Part shown: one piece after another, positions 25,909-32,733 of the stretch
How the letters are laid out: each line of letters begins with the position of its first letter
Numbering within the stretch: position 1 is the stretch's first letter
NCBI RefSeq assembly: GCF_937859865.1
Contig: NZ_CALMAT010000098.1
Coordinates: forward strand, 1 to 46,118
Length of the DNA stretch: 46,118 nt
Direction of reading: 5' to 3'
Source: an uncultured Mucilaginibacter sp.
Lineage (GTDB): Bacteria > Bacteroidota > Bacteroidia > Sphingobacteriales > Sphingobacteriaceae
Made by a program: the position numbers and the translations under genes
Notes under the pieces: generated by a model
Database searches by the model: none
The model's input: the letters and a program-made list of their open reading frames with translations, nothing else
What the model was told of the DNA's origin: nothing

Positions 25909-28521
25909 ATGGCTTGCATCTCTTCTCAAAAAACACTACTGGTTATATTAATGGTATTGTTTTTGGGTAATGTTATTGCTCAGGTGCCTAATATTAGCTA
26001 TCCAACTCCTCAAAGCTATACAATCAATACTGCTGTTACTCCTCTATTGCCAGCTAATACAGGCGGTGCTGTACCAAACAGGGCTTATGGCCAGGTTTCT
26101 ACCTTAACTGGTAATGGTTACGGAAATGCCGTTGGTAGCTTAGCATCAGCAAGATTTGCTTCTCCAACAGGGGTAGCATTAGACCTACAGGGCAACATTT
26201 ACATAGCTGATCGTGAAAATAATATTATAAAGAAGATTTCCTCTGCTGGTATAGTTAGTGTTTTTGCGGGAAGCGGTGCAGAAGGCTCTGCCGATGGAAT
26301 TGGCCCGGCAGCTACCTTTTATTCGCCTGTAAGTTTAACTACAGATGTTGCAGGTAATATTTATGTTGCAGATTATGGCAGTAGTTTAATCAGGAAGATA
26401 ACACCTACCGGAGTAGTAACTACCCTGGCCGGAAGCACACCAGGGTTTGCTAATGGAACAGGGACAGCAGCAAAATTTGGTTCGCCAAGTGGTATAACTG
26501 TAGATAAATCAGGTAATGTTTTTGTAGGAGACAGAGATAATAATTTAATAAGAAAAATTACTCCCGCTGGAGTAGTTACTACTTTTGCAGGTAGCGGAAC
26601 TGTTGGAGCTGTAAACGGGACAGGTACAGCAGCAAGCTTTCAACATCCGCAATGTTTAACTTTTGATAATAATGAAAACCTCTATGTTACGGATTTTAAT
26701 AGTATCATAAGAAAAATAACGCCAGCAGGTGTGGTAACTACTTTTGCTGGTAGTGGAGTTACAGGTTCAACTGATGGTGTTGGTACTGCTGCAAGCTTTA
26801 ATTTGCCAGTAGGCATTACAGCTGATCATTTAAGTAATATATACGTAGCAGATGCCGGAAATCTTTTGATTCGGAAGATAACCCCGGCAGGTGTAGTAAC
26901 TACGTTAGCAGGAACTGGTTCAGTTGGCTTTGTAAACGGTATTGGTAAAGCTGCCAGTTTTTCAGGTTTATATGACCTAACTATTGATACTGAAGGAAAT
27001 GTATATGCGGCAGATGCTTATCACAACGGCGCGATAAGAAAGATTTCAACTACGGGTTATACAATTGATAAAACTCTGCCTGCGGGTTTGATTTTTGATT
27101 CAGCAACTGGAACTATCAACGGTACTCCAATTGTTTTATCTCCTGCTACTGATTACACCATCACAGCGTATAATACAAGCGGCAGTAGTACTACGGTTGT
27201 AAATATTAAAGTAGAAAATCCGGCACCCCTCGCTTTTGCAACCCTTCCATCTAAAAATATTTGTGATACCGATTTTGATCCTGCTGCCACAAGTGGCATC
27301 GGAACAATAACATACATCAGTAGCAATTCTGCTGTAGCAACTATTATAAACAATAAAATACATGTTACCGGACCAGGCGTTACATTAATCACAGCTACTG
27401 ACGGAAGTACATCTGCTCAACAAAATTTAACAGTAATTTCACCGGTTCTTCCTGTAGTTAACATCACTTCGGATCATAACAACATCTGCATTGGTATGCC
27501 CGTTACCTTTACTGCAACTGTAAAGAATGCTGGCAGTAATCCAACTTATCAATGGCAAGTTAATGGCATAAAGGTTGGTATTAACAGTCCAACTTTTACC
27601 ACTTCCAATATTTCCCCAACAGATGTTGTTCAGTGTGAAGTAACTAATAATGATTCCTGTCCGGTCAGTAGTTCATCTAATAAGATAACCGGTATAAATG
27701 CCGACCCTTATGTTACGCCTACAGTTTCCATAATATCATCAGCTACCGGGCCTGTTTGCAGCGGAACTGAAATAACTTTTACCGCAACTTCAACTAATGG
27801 TGGTACAAATCCAACTTATCAATGGCAGGTTAATGGTGTAAACTCAGGAAGCAATAATCCAGTATTTACTAATAGTAATTTTGTAAATGGAGATATAGTT
27901 ACTTGTATGCTTACCAATAATACAGGTAAATGTGTTGCACCTCCGATGGTTTTATCCAACACCATAAAAGTAAATTTGATTCAGCCTTCTAATACCAGCC
28001 TTTCCGTTATTGCATCGGCCAATCAGGTTTATACAGGTACAACTGTTACTTTTACTGCTTTACCAGTTAGCATAGCATTGGTTACCTCTTACCAGTGGCA
28101 GATTAACGGGATAGATACTGGTACAAATAGTGCTACTTTTACCAGTAAAACCTTAAAAACCAACGATCAAATTATTTGTACCATTACAGTAAATGATGGG
28201 TGTACTATCACAACTGTCAGTAGTTTGCCAATATCCGTAAACATTCTTCCATCACCTACCTTAAATATCCCTAATACCTTTACCCCTAATGGAGATGGCA
28301 TTAATGACTACTGGAATATTACAGCCCTGGTTTATTACCCAAACTGTTTGGTAAGCATTTATAACCGTTACGGCTCCTTAGTTTACCAATCAAAAGGATA
28401 TAGCAAAGCATGGGATGGTTCAATAAATGGCAGTCCGCTTTCTGTTGGAACTTATTATTATGTAATTAGTTTAGGTAGCAGTAGTAAGAAAATAAGCGGC
28501 GGCGTTACTATTATTAGATAA
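25909..28521 (+). CDS. NHL-repeat / Ig-like surface protein with gliding-motility-type C-terminal domain
   Basis: Large secreted or surface protein. The signal peptide is MACISSQKTLLVILMVLFLGNVIA. A He_PIG-like segment (NISYPTPQSYTINTAVTPLLPANTGG) comes first. About six NHL beta-propeller repeats follow at about residues 65-380 (each with G-I-T-V-D-x-x-G-N-V-x-V-x-D, I-R-K-I-T-P-A-G-V-V-T-T and F-A-G-S-G). A second He_PIG segment (GLIFDSATGTINGTPI) leads into three Ig-like modules, each with PTYQWQVNG or SYQWQINGI. The end is a CHU_C/T9SS type B C-terminal domain (IPNTFTPNGDGINDYWNI, VSIYNRYGSLVYQS, WDGSINGSPLSVGTYYYVI). The terminal domain predicts type IX secretion. It probably acts in adhesion or binding; the ligand is unknown. 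Confidence 0.92.
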   Translation: MACISSQKTLLVILMVLFLGNVIAQVPNISYPTPQSYTINTAVTPLLPANTGGAVPNRAYGQVSTLTGNGYGNAVGSLASARFASPTGVALDLQGNIYIADRENNIIKKISSAGIVSVFAGSGAEGSADGIGPAATFYSPVSLTTDVAGNIYVADYGSSLIRKITPTGVVTTLAGSTPGFANGTGTAAKFGSPSGITVDKSGNVFVGDRDNNLIRKITPAGVVTTFAGSGTVGAVNGTGTAASFQHPQCLTFDNNENLYVTDFNSIIRKITPAGVVTTFAGSGVTGSTDGVGTAASFNLPVGITADHLSNIYVADAGNLLIRKITPAGVVTTLAGTGSVGFVNGIGKAASFSGLYDLTIDTEGNVYAADAYHNGAIRKISTTGYTIDKTLPAGLIFDSATGTINGTPIVLSPATDYTITAYNTSGSSTTVVNIKVENPAPLAFATLPSKNICDTDFDPAATSGIGTITYISSNSAVATIINNKIHVTGPGVTLITATDGSTSAQQNLTVISPVLPVVNITSDHNNICIGMPVTFTATVKNAGSNPTYQWQVNGIKVGINSPTFTTSNISPTDVVQCEVTNNDSCPVSSSSNKITGINADPYVTPTVSIISSATGPVCSGTEITFTATSTNGGTNPTYQWQVNGVNSGSNNPVFTNSNFVNGDIVTCMLTNNTGKCVAPPMVLSNTIKVNLIQPSNTSLSVIASANQVYTGTTVTFTALPVSIALVTSYQWQINGIDTGTNSATFTSKTLKTNDQIICTITVNDGCTITTVSSLPISVNILPSPTLNIPNTFTPNGDGINDYWNITALVYYPNCLVSIYNRYGSLVYQSKGYSKAWDGSINGSPLSVGTYYYVISLGSSSKKISGGVTIIR

Positions 28522-28599
28522 TTTGGGTTTTACTACGCGGTAAGTAAAAGTCTATAAACTTTACTTGTTCAAAGTACAATGGTTTGACGTTTGATTATA

Positions 28600-28645
28600 A
28601 GAGATTGTATAAATTTATATCAGAAAAATTTATAATGATTTTTTA
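28600..28645. repeat. Left-arm remnant of a nested inverted-repeat element
   Basis: AGAGATTGTATAAATTTATATC, written here in parts as AGAGATTGTATAAATTT and ATATCAGAAAAATTTATAAT, matches the left end of the 2725 copy up to a mutated inner arm (ATGATTTTTTAG). No right arm follows. Confidence 0.6.
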
Positions 28646-28783
28646 GTACTGTTTCTGATTATAAGATGACTATAAAAACCGATACATTCTTATAAATATT
28701 AAGCTGCAGTTAGCTATAAAAAATGAAAATATTCATTCTGATTTATCTGCTTTTTCTACTAAACTAAAGCCATTATACATTTA

Positions 28784-28946
28784 AAGCCTGTTTAAAATTT
28801 GTTCAATAATTTCTTATATACTTCTTTTACCGCATAAAAATCATTGGCACAATGTACTTTTTGTATTGGAACAATATTTAAAAACAAAATTTATAGGCAT
28901 AAAAGAAGCATTATAAATTTTTATGATAGAAATTTAAACAGGCTCT
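28784..28946. repeat. ~160-bp nested inverted-repeat element (type II, reverse orientation)
   Basis: The outer arms are AAGCCTGTTTAAAATTTG and AAATTTAAACAGGCTCT. The inner arms are TACTTCTTTTACCGC and AGGCATAAAAGAAGCAT. Its reverse complement aligns along the full length with the copy at 2725-2888 with only scattered differences. Confidence 0.92.
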
Positions 28947-29429
28947 AATGGAGAGAAAATTGAGCTTGTATAACAAAAACAAGATTAATTATTGATAGAA
29001 ACGTAGTTAAAAGACAACTTTTGCTACTAAACATCATTCACCGTTTTGTTTAAAGAACTTCCCTGCCTAACATCTTAATCCTTAAAAAATTAATTAGTAC
29101 TGTTATTAATTGTTTAAAAACATAAATTGTTTATTTAAATTTTTAATCATAGCTTTAAAAAATTATTCTTTTTGTTTTTTTAAGAAAACATTTATATATT
29201 TTTTATACCAATTATTATATTATTAACTTAAAATTGCGAGTATATATCTGGTTTATATAGATATTATCACTTTTAAGTTCAAAATTTGACCAATTATATT
29301 TTTACAATTTGTATATTTTTTAATCTATTAATTTGGTTATTGTTGTATATAAATTATTTAAGCATTACAGAAAAGAATTATTTTTTAGTATTTTTTTAAT
29401 TAATAATTGTATAAACTTACATTCTAAAA
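28947..29429. other. Very AT-rich intergenic stretch
   Basis: About 480 bp with long A/T runs between the last element and the GT26 gene. I see no reading frame, RNA gene or clear promoter match in it. Confidence 0.4.
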
Positions 29430-30155
29430 ATGAGTGAAAATTTAAGTAATTATGCGGGCTATAACCTGTTTACCAAATCACTTGACGATTTGCCACAGGC
29501 ACCAAAAATAGTGATTAATACAATTAACCAATATTCTTTTTGCATGGCAGAAAAAGAGGCTGAGTTTAAAAATGCTTTATTAGAATCAGAAGTATTATTG
29601 CCTGATGGTGTTGGAATTGTAGCTGCTGTTAGGTTACAAAACGGTGATAAAATAAATAAAATTTCAGGCTCAGACCTTCATTATCATTTATTAAATAAAT
29701 TGAACCAAGAATATGGCAGTTGTTTTTATTTAGGCTCTACGGAAACAACATTAAAAAAAATTAAAGAAAAAATAGCACTCGAATATCCTAATATTAGAGT
29801 AAGCTATTATTCTCCTCCTTTTAAAGCTACCTTTTCTGATGAGGACAATGCTAATATGGTTTTTCAAGTCAATCAATTTAAACCTGATGCATTATTTGTT
29901 GGAATGACTGCTCCTAAACAGGAAAAATGGGCCATTGCACATAAACAACAATTAGATGCAAAAGTAATAGGTTCTATAGGTGCAGTATTTGATTTTTACG
30001 CAGGAACTGTAAACCGCCCGGCCAATTTTTGGGTAAACTTGCGTTGCGAGTGGTTTGGCCGATTGCTCAATGAGCCACAACGCATGTGGAAAAGATACTT
30101 GTATTATGGACCTATCTTCGTTTATACTTTACTTAAATACAAAATTAAATATTGA
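29430..30155 (+). CDS. WecG/TagA/CpsF family glycosyltransferase (GT26)
   Basis: GT26 glycosyltransferase, a family that commonly adds the second sugar (for example ManNAc or ManNAcA) to an undecaprenyl-diphosphate-linked primer on the inner face of the membrane. Diagnostic segments are present in order: INTINQYSFCMAEKEAEF near residues 27-45, LLPDGVGIVAAVRLQNG near 57-73, KISGSDLHYHLL near 79-90, GSCFYLGSTETTLKKIKEKI near 97-116, and FVGMTAPKQEKWAIAHK near 155-171. VIGSIGAVFDFYAGTVNRPANFWVNLRCEWFGRLLNEPQRMWKRYL at about 180-225 completes the set. The 241-aa length is standard. It implies a priming transferase, which is not found in the window. Confidence 0.94.
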   Translation: MSENLSNYAGYNLFTKSLDDLPQAPKIVINTINQYSFCMAEKEAEFKNALLESEVLLPDGVGIVAAVRLQNGDKINKISGSDLHYHLLNKLNQEYGSCFYLGSTETTLKKIKEKIALEYPNIRVSYYSPPFKATFSDEDNANMVFQVNQFKPDALFVGMTAPKQEKWAIAHKQQLDAKVIGSIGAVFDFYAGTVNRPANFWVNLRCEWFGRLLNEPQRMWKRYLYYGPIFVYTLLKYKIKY

Positions 30156-30218
30156 TAATTTATACCTAAATGCCTTTTTAAGTAAAAGAGTACATTATAA
30201 AACATTTCTTTTTTACTT

Positions 30219-30402
30219 AGAGCCTGCTTAAATTTTGTTCAATTTATTTTCTATACTTCTTTTATCACCTAAAAAACATAAAAAGCTTCCATGCTTTTTG
30301 TATCAGCATAGAATATAAACACAAAATTTATAGGCATAAAAGAAGCATCATAATTATTAATCCTGAGCTTATTGAAGGATATGCTATAAATTAAACAGGC
30401 TT
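30219..30402. repeat. ~160-bp nested inverted-repeat element (type II, reverse) with internal insertion
   Basis: The left outer arm is AGAGCCTGCTTAAATTTTG. The inner arms are TACTTCTTTTATCACC and AGGCATAAAAGAAGCAT, and the right end is AATTAAACAGGCTTT. An extra CCTGAGCTTATTGAAGGAT lies between the inner and outer right arms, at the same place as the related insert in the 1215 copy. The following 350 bp up to 30752 are AT-rich with no feature that I can support. Confidence 0.88.
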
Positions 30403-30752
30403 TTAAATTACTTTAGTGCATTTTTTATTAGTTGCAATAAATTTTAATTAATGCTTGTTTATTGTTTCTTTCACTTATATAAAGGTTTGTTAAAATTAAC
30501 AGGATACTTACACAATTTAAAATAAATTGTAATATACAAGTTTTTTTTTAATAAAAATATATCAGCATTTTCTGTTATTCTTTTACAAATTGTATAAGAT
30601 AAATCAATAACATAGTTTATAATTTTTAAAGCTTAAGTTATATAAATTTTACAAAGTCAATTAAAATTTTTTTACTAAAAACACTAAAAAAGAAACCGGT
30701 AATACTCCTACTATCTTGACTAATAAATAAAATTAAAAAAAGAAAAAATGTT

Positions 30753-31331
30753 ATGGCAATAGTTGCTTTTTTAAAAAAAGCCAGGAACTTATTTTTAAGA
30801 AAAGTTATATATAGAAACTATCAAATAGATAAAGGTTTCCATTCGGGTGCAAGAGTTAGGATATGGGCAAAAAATAAAATCAAGATTGGTAAAAACTTTT
30901 ACATTGGCAGGGATTCTTTTATTGAAACTGATGTTAATATTGGAAATGATGTAATATTTGGAAACAGCGTTGCAATTATAGGCCGTTACGACCATTGCTA
31001 TCAGCAAATTGGGACACCAATAAGGTTTGCTGTGCAAATTCGAGATAAAGATTATAACTGGAAAGGGTTAAATTTAATAACGACTATCGAAGATGATGTA
31101 TGGGTAGGATATGGTGCCACCATATTAGGAGGTGTAAAAATAGGTGAGGGAAGTATAATTGGTGCAGGCTCGTTGGTTATTAAAGATGTAGAGCCTTATT
31201 CTATTTATGCTGGTACTCCTGCAAAAAAAATAAGAGGTAGATTTGAAAGCTTTGAAGATTTACAAAAGCATTTATATTTAGTAAAATCAAAATATTACAA
31301 ATCCAACAAAGTAGAGGATACCCAATATTAA
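30753..31331 (+). CDS. Left-handed beta-helix acetyltransferase (WcaF/maltose-acetyltransferase type)
   Basis: Hexapeptide-repeat O-acetyltransferase, probably decorating a sugar of the polymer from acetyl-CoA. Hexapeptide repeats are clear: IGKNFYIGRDSFIETDVNIGNDVIFGNSVAIIGRYDH near residues 47-83, then TTIEDDVWVGYGATILGGVKIGEGSIIGAGSLVIKDVEPYSIYAGTPAKKIRGRF near 110-165, ending in the family's AGxPAKxI loop. Its 192-aa length matches the WcaF/Maa group. An upstream ATG at 30748 is out of frame. It is the last gene of the polysaccharide locus before the tRNA gene. Confidence 0.92.
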   Translation: MAIVAFLKKARNLFLRKVIYRNYQIDKGFHSGARVRIWAKNKIKIGKNFYIGRDSFIETDVNIGNDVIFGNSVAIIGRYDHCYQQIGTPIRFAVQIRDKDYNWKGLNLITTIEDDVWVGYGATILGGVKIGEGSIIGAGSLVIKDVEPYSIYAGTPAKKIRGRFESFEDLQKHLYLVKSKYYKSNKVEDTQY

Positions 31332-31518
31332 ATATGTGTATGTTTTACTAGTTGCGTTTTCAATAACATTATAGTTTATATTATTTTCTAATAGTTATTG
31401 ATGGCATATTTTGCAATTAAAGAAACCATATTTTATCTACTTTTAAGGTGTAGAAAAATAAAATAAAATTAATAGCTCTGTGCAAAGCAACACGATAGAA
31501 ATATTAATTTTTAACAAG

Positions 31519-31530
31519 TAAAAGAAGCAT
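31519..31530 (+). repeat. Solitary TAAAAGAAGCAT site
   Basis: Exact 12-mer preceded by TTAATTTTTAACAAG, the decayed inner half of a 29-bp unit. No outer arms are clear. It lies 46 bp from the tRNA gene. Confidence 0.7.
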
Positions 31531-31576
31531 AAAATATTTTTAATGACGTTGGCCTAAAACGTATTGGCCTAATCAT

Positions 31577-31666
31577 TGGCGGAGAAGGTGGGATTCGAAC
31601 CCACGATACCCTTGCGAGTATACAAACTTTCCAGGCTTGCTCTTTCGACCACTCAGACACCTCTCC
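31577..31666 (-). tRNA. tRNA-Ser (anticodon GGA), CCA encoded
   Basis: Read on the minus strand, GGAGAGG (31666-31660) pairs with CCTTCTCC at the 3' end. The D-arm has GAGTGGTCGAAAGAG. The anticodon stem CAAGC/GUUUG encloses the loop CUGGAAA, so the anticodon is GGA, reading UCU and UCC. A long variable arm (ACTCGCAAGGGT) marks a class II tRNA. The T-arm is GTGGGTTCGAATCCCAC. The discriminator G (31580) is followed by genomic CCA (31579-31577). The gene lies at the change from AT-rich polysaccharide locus to higher-GC DNA, with its 3' end facing the polysaccharide locus. Confidence 0.97.
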
Positions 31667-31681
31667 GTGTTTTTCGGACTG

Positions 31682-31689
31682 CAAAGTTA
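31682..31689 (-). promoter_or_regulatory. Candidate -7 box of the tRNA-Ser gene (TAACTTTG)
   Basis: On the minus strand TAACTTTG fits TAnnTTTG and ends 15 bp before the first base of the tRNA, a usual distance for a Bacteroidota tRNA promoter. The -33 element is not clear. Confidence 0.55.
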
Positions 31690-31725
31690 AAATTTTCCAG
31701 TGGTTACGCTAATTTAATTTTTGCC

Positions 31726-31754
31726 CACCAATTTTATGCCGGTAAAAGAAGCAT
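31726..31754 (+). repeat. Solitary 29-bp repeat unit
   Basis: CACCAATTTTATGCC followed by GGTAAAAGAAGCAT. Its reverse complement differs at one of 29 positions from the two identical units at 45808-45836 and 45881-45909. It lies between the tRNA gene and argB. Confidence 0.9.
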
Positions 31755-31837
31755 CGCACCGGAATTTTGGCAATTGTCGTTAAATCCGCAGCTTCCAACA
31801 AAATCATTCCTTATTTTCGGCAACAAAAAAACATGGG

Positions 31838-31849
31838 CAAAAGAAGCAT
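31838..31849 (+). repeat. 12-mer variant that contains the argB start codon
   Basis: CAAAAGAAGCAT (11 of 12 matches). The final AT plus the next G form the ATG of argB at 31848. The AAGAAG just upstream may serve as a purine-rich initiation region. Confidence 0.6.
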
Positions 31850-32636
31850 GAAGCTTTATGTAGTTAAAATTGGTGGCAACGTGATAGACAATTCCGAAAA
31901 CCTACACCATTTTTTGAAAGATTTTGCCGCGCTTGATGGGCTGAAAATATTAGTGCACGGCGGCGGAAAAGTGGCCACGCAAATCTCTTCTTCGCTGGGG
32001 GTTGAAACGCAACTGGTGGATGGCCGCCGCATTACCGATATCGAAACCTTGCGCGTGGTTACCATGGTTTATGCCGGGCTGATCAACAAAAACATGGTGG
32101 CGCAATTGCAGCGTTACCACAACAACGCCATTGGTTTAACCGGTGCCGATGGTAATTTTATCCGTGCAAAAAAGCGCCCGGTCAAAACGATTGATTATGG
32201 TTTTGTGGGAGATTTGGACGAGCACTCGATCTCCGCAGAAAACATCGCCAAATTGTTGGATGCTTCTTTTACACCTGTTTTTTGTGCGTTGACACATGAC
32301 GGCGAAGGGCAGCTTTTGAACACCAATGCCGATACCATTGCTTCTGCCCTCGCCGTTGCTTTGGCTAAAATTTACGAAACGACCTTAATTTATTGCTTTG
32401 AGAAAAAAGGTGTTTTGCAGGATATCAACGATGATGAATCACTGATTCGCGACATCAACCCCGAACGTTACGAACAATTGAAATTAGAAAAAATAGTTTC
32501 CGAAGGGATGCTGCCGAAACTGGACAATGCTTTTGCCGCGATAAAAAGTGGTGTAAAAGAAGTAATTCTTGGCCAGGCCGATGAACTGCATTATTTGAAT
32601 AAAGGAAATAGTTTTGGAACGATTTTGAGGAGTTAG
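31848..32636 (+). CDS. argB: Acetylglutamate kinase
   Basis: Phosphorylates N-acetyl-L-glutamate (or N-succinylglutamate, as in some Bacteroidota) in arginine biosynthesis; cytoplasmic. Amino-acid-kinase fold: MKLYVVKIGGNVID at the N-terminus (phosphate-binding K-x-G-G), KILVHGGGKVATQISS near residues 37-52, substrate-binding GRRITDIETLRVVTMVYAG near 63-81, LTHDGEGQLLNTNADTIASALA near 153-174, and the GMLPKLDNAFAAIKSG motif near 226-241. A frame without stops extends up to 31767, but Met at 31848 gives 262 aa, the family's usual length, and starts directly at the conserved beta strand. Its ATG overlaps a copy of the dispersed 12-mer. Followed by proC. Confidence 0.95.
   Translation: MKLYVVKIGGNVIDNSENLHHFLKDFAALDGLKILVHGGGKVATQISSSLGVETQLVDGRRITDIETLRVVTMVYAGLINKNMVAQLQRYHNNAIGLTGADGNFIRAKKRPVKTIDYGFVGDLDEHSISAENIAKLLDASFTPVFCALTHDGEGQLLNTNADTIASALAVALAKIYETTLIYCFEKKGVLQDINDDESLIRDINPERYEQLKLEKIVSEGMLPKLDNAFAAIKSGVKEVILGQADELHYLNKGNSFGTILRS
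32260..32271 (-). repeat. ATGCTTCTTTTA inside argB
   Basis: Exact 12-mer in coding DNA, read in the frame that gives Asp-Ala-Ser-Phe (DASFTPVF). It is followed by CACCTG and T-rich sequence, a partial 29-bp unit. Confidence 0.75.
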
Positions 32637-32733
32637 GAGTTGTGTGTTGCCAGTTCTCGATTTACAACTTAAACCTTACAAATCTCAACCCAAAACCGAC
32701 AACAGGAAACGTACAACTGACAACTGGAAAAAA
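32637..32733. repeat. Low-complexity CAACTG-type repeat region between argB and proC
   Basis: It begins AGGAGTTGTGTGTTGCCAGTT and ends ACAACTGACAACTGG, so CCAGTT-type and AACTGG-type motifs face each other across about 80 bp. Short degenerate repeats of this kind are common between genes in Sphingobacteriaceae. It can be read in frame with proC but is not conserved-looking protein. Confidence 0.55.

Noticed and set aside
1-31530. CRISPR array or CRISPR-like system from the regularly spaced repeats
   Set aside because: Repeats are separated by whole genes, are inverted pairs, vary in sequence and orientation, and no cas gene is present.
31767-31847. Longer N-terminus for argB
   Set aside because: The 27 extra residues do not resemble the family, and the Met at 31848 sits directly before the conserved first strand.
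31576-31851. 91-aa frame beginning MAEKVGFEPTIPLRV
   Set aside because: It is the antisense translation of the tRNA-Ser gene, a well-known spurious protein, and runs on into intergenic repeat.
32644-32733. Longer N-terminus for proC
   Set aside because: It is encoded by a degenerate intergenic repeat; the Rossmann motif starts right after the Met at 32734.
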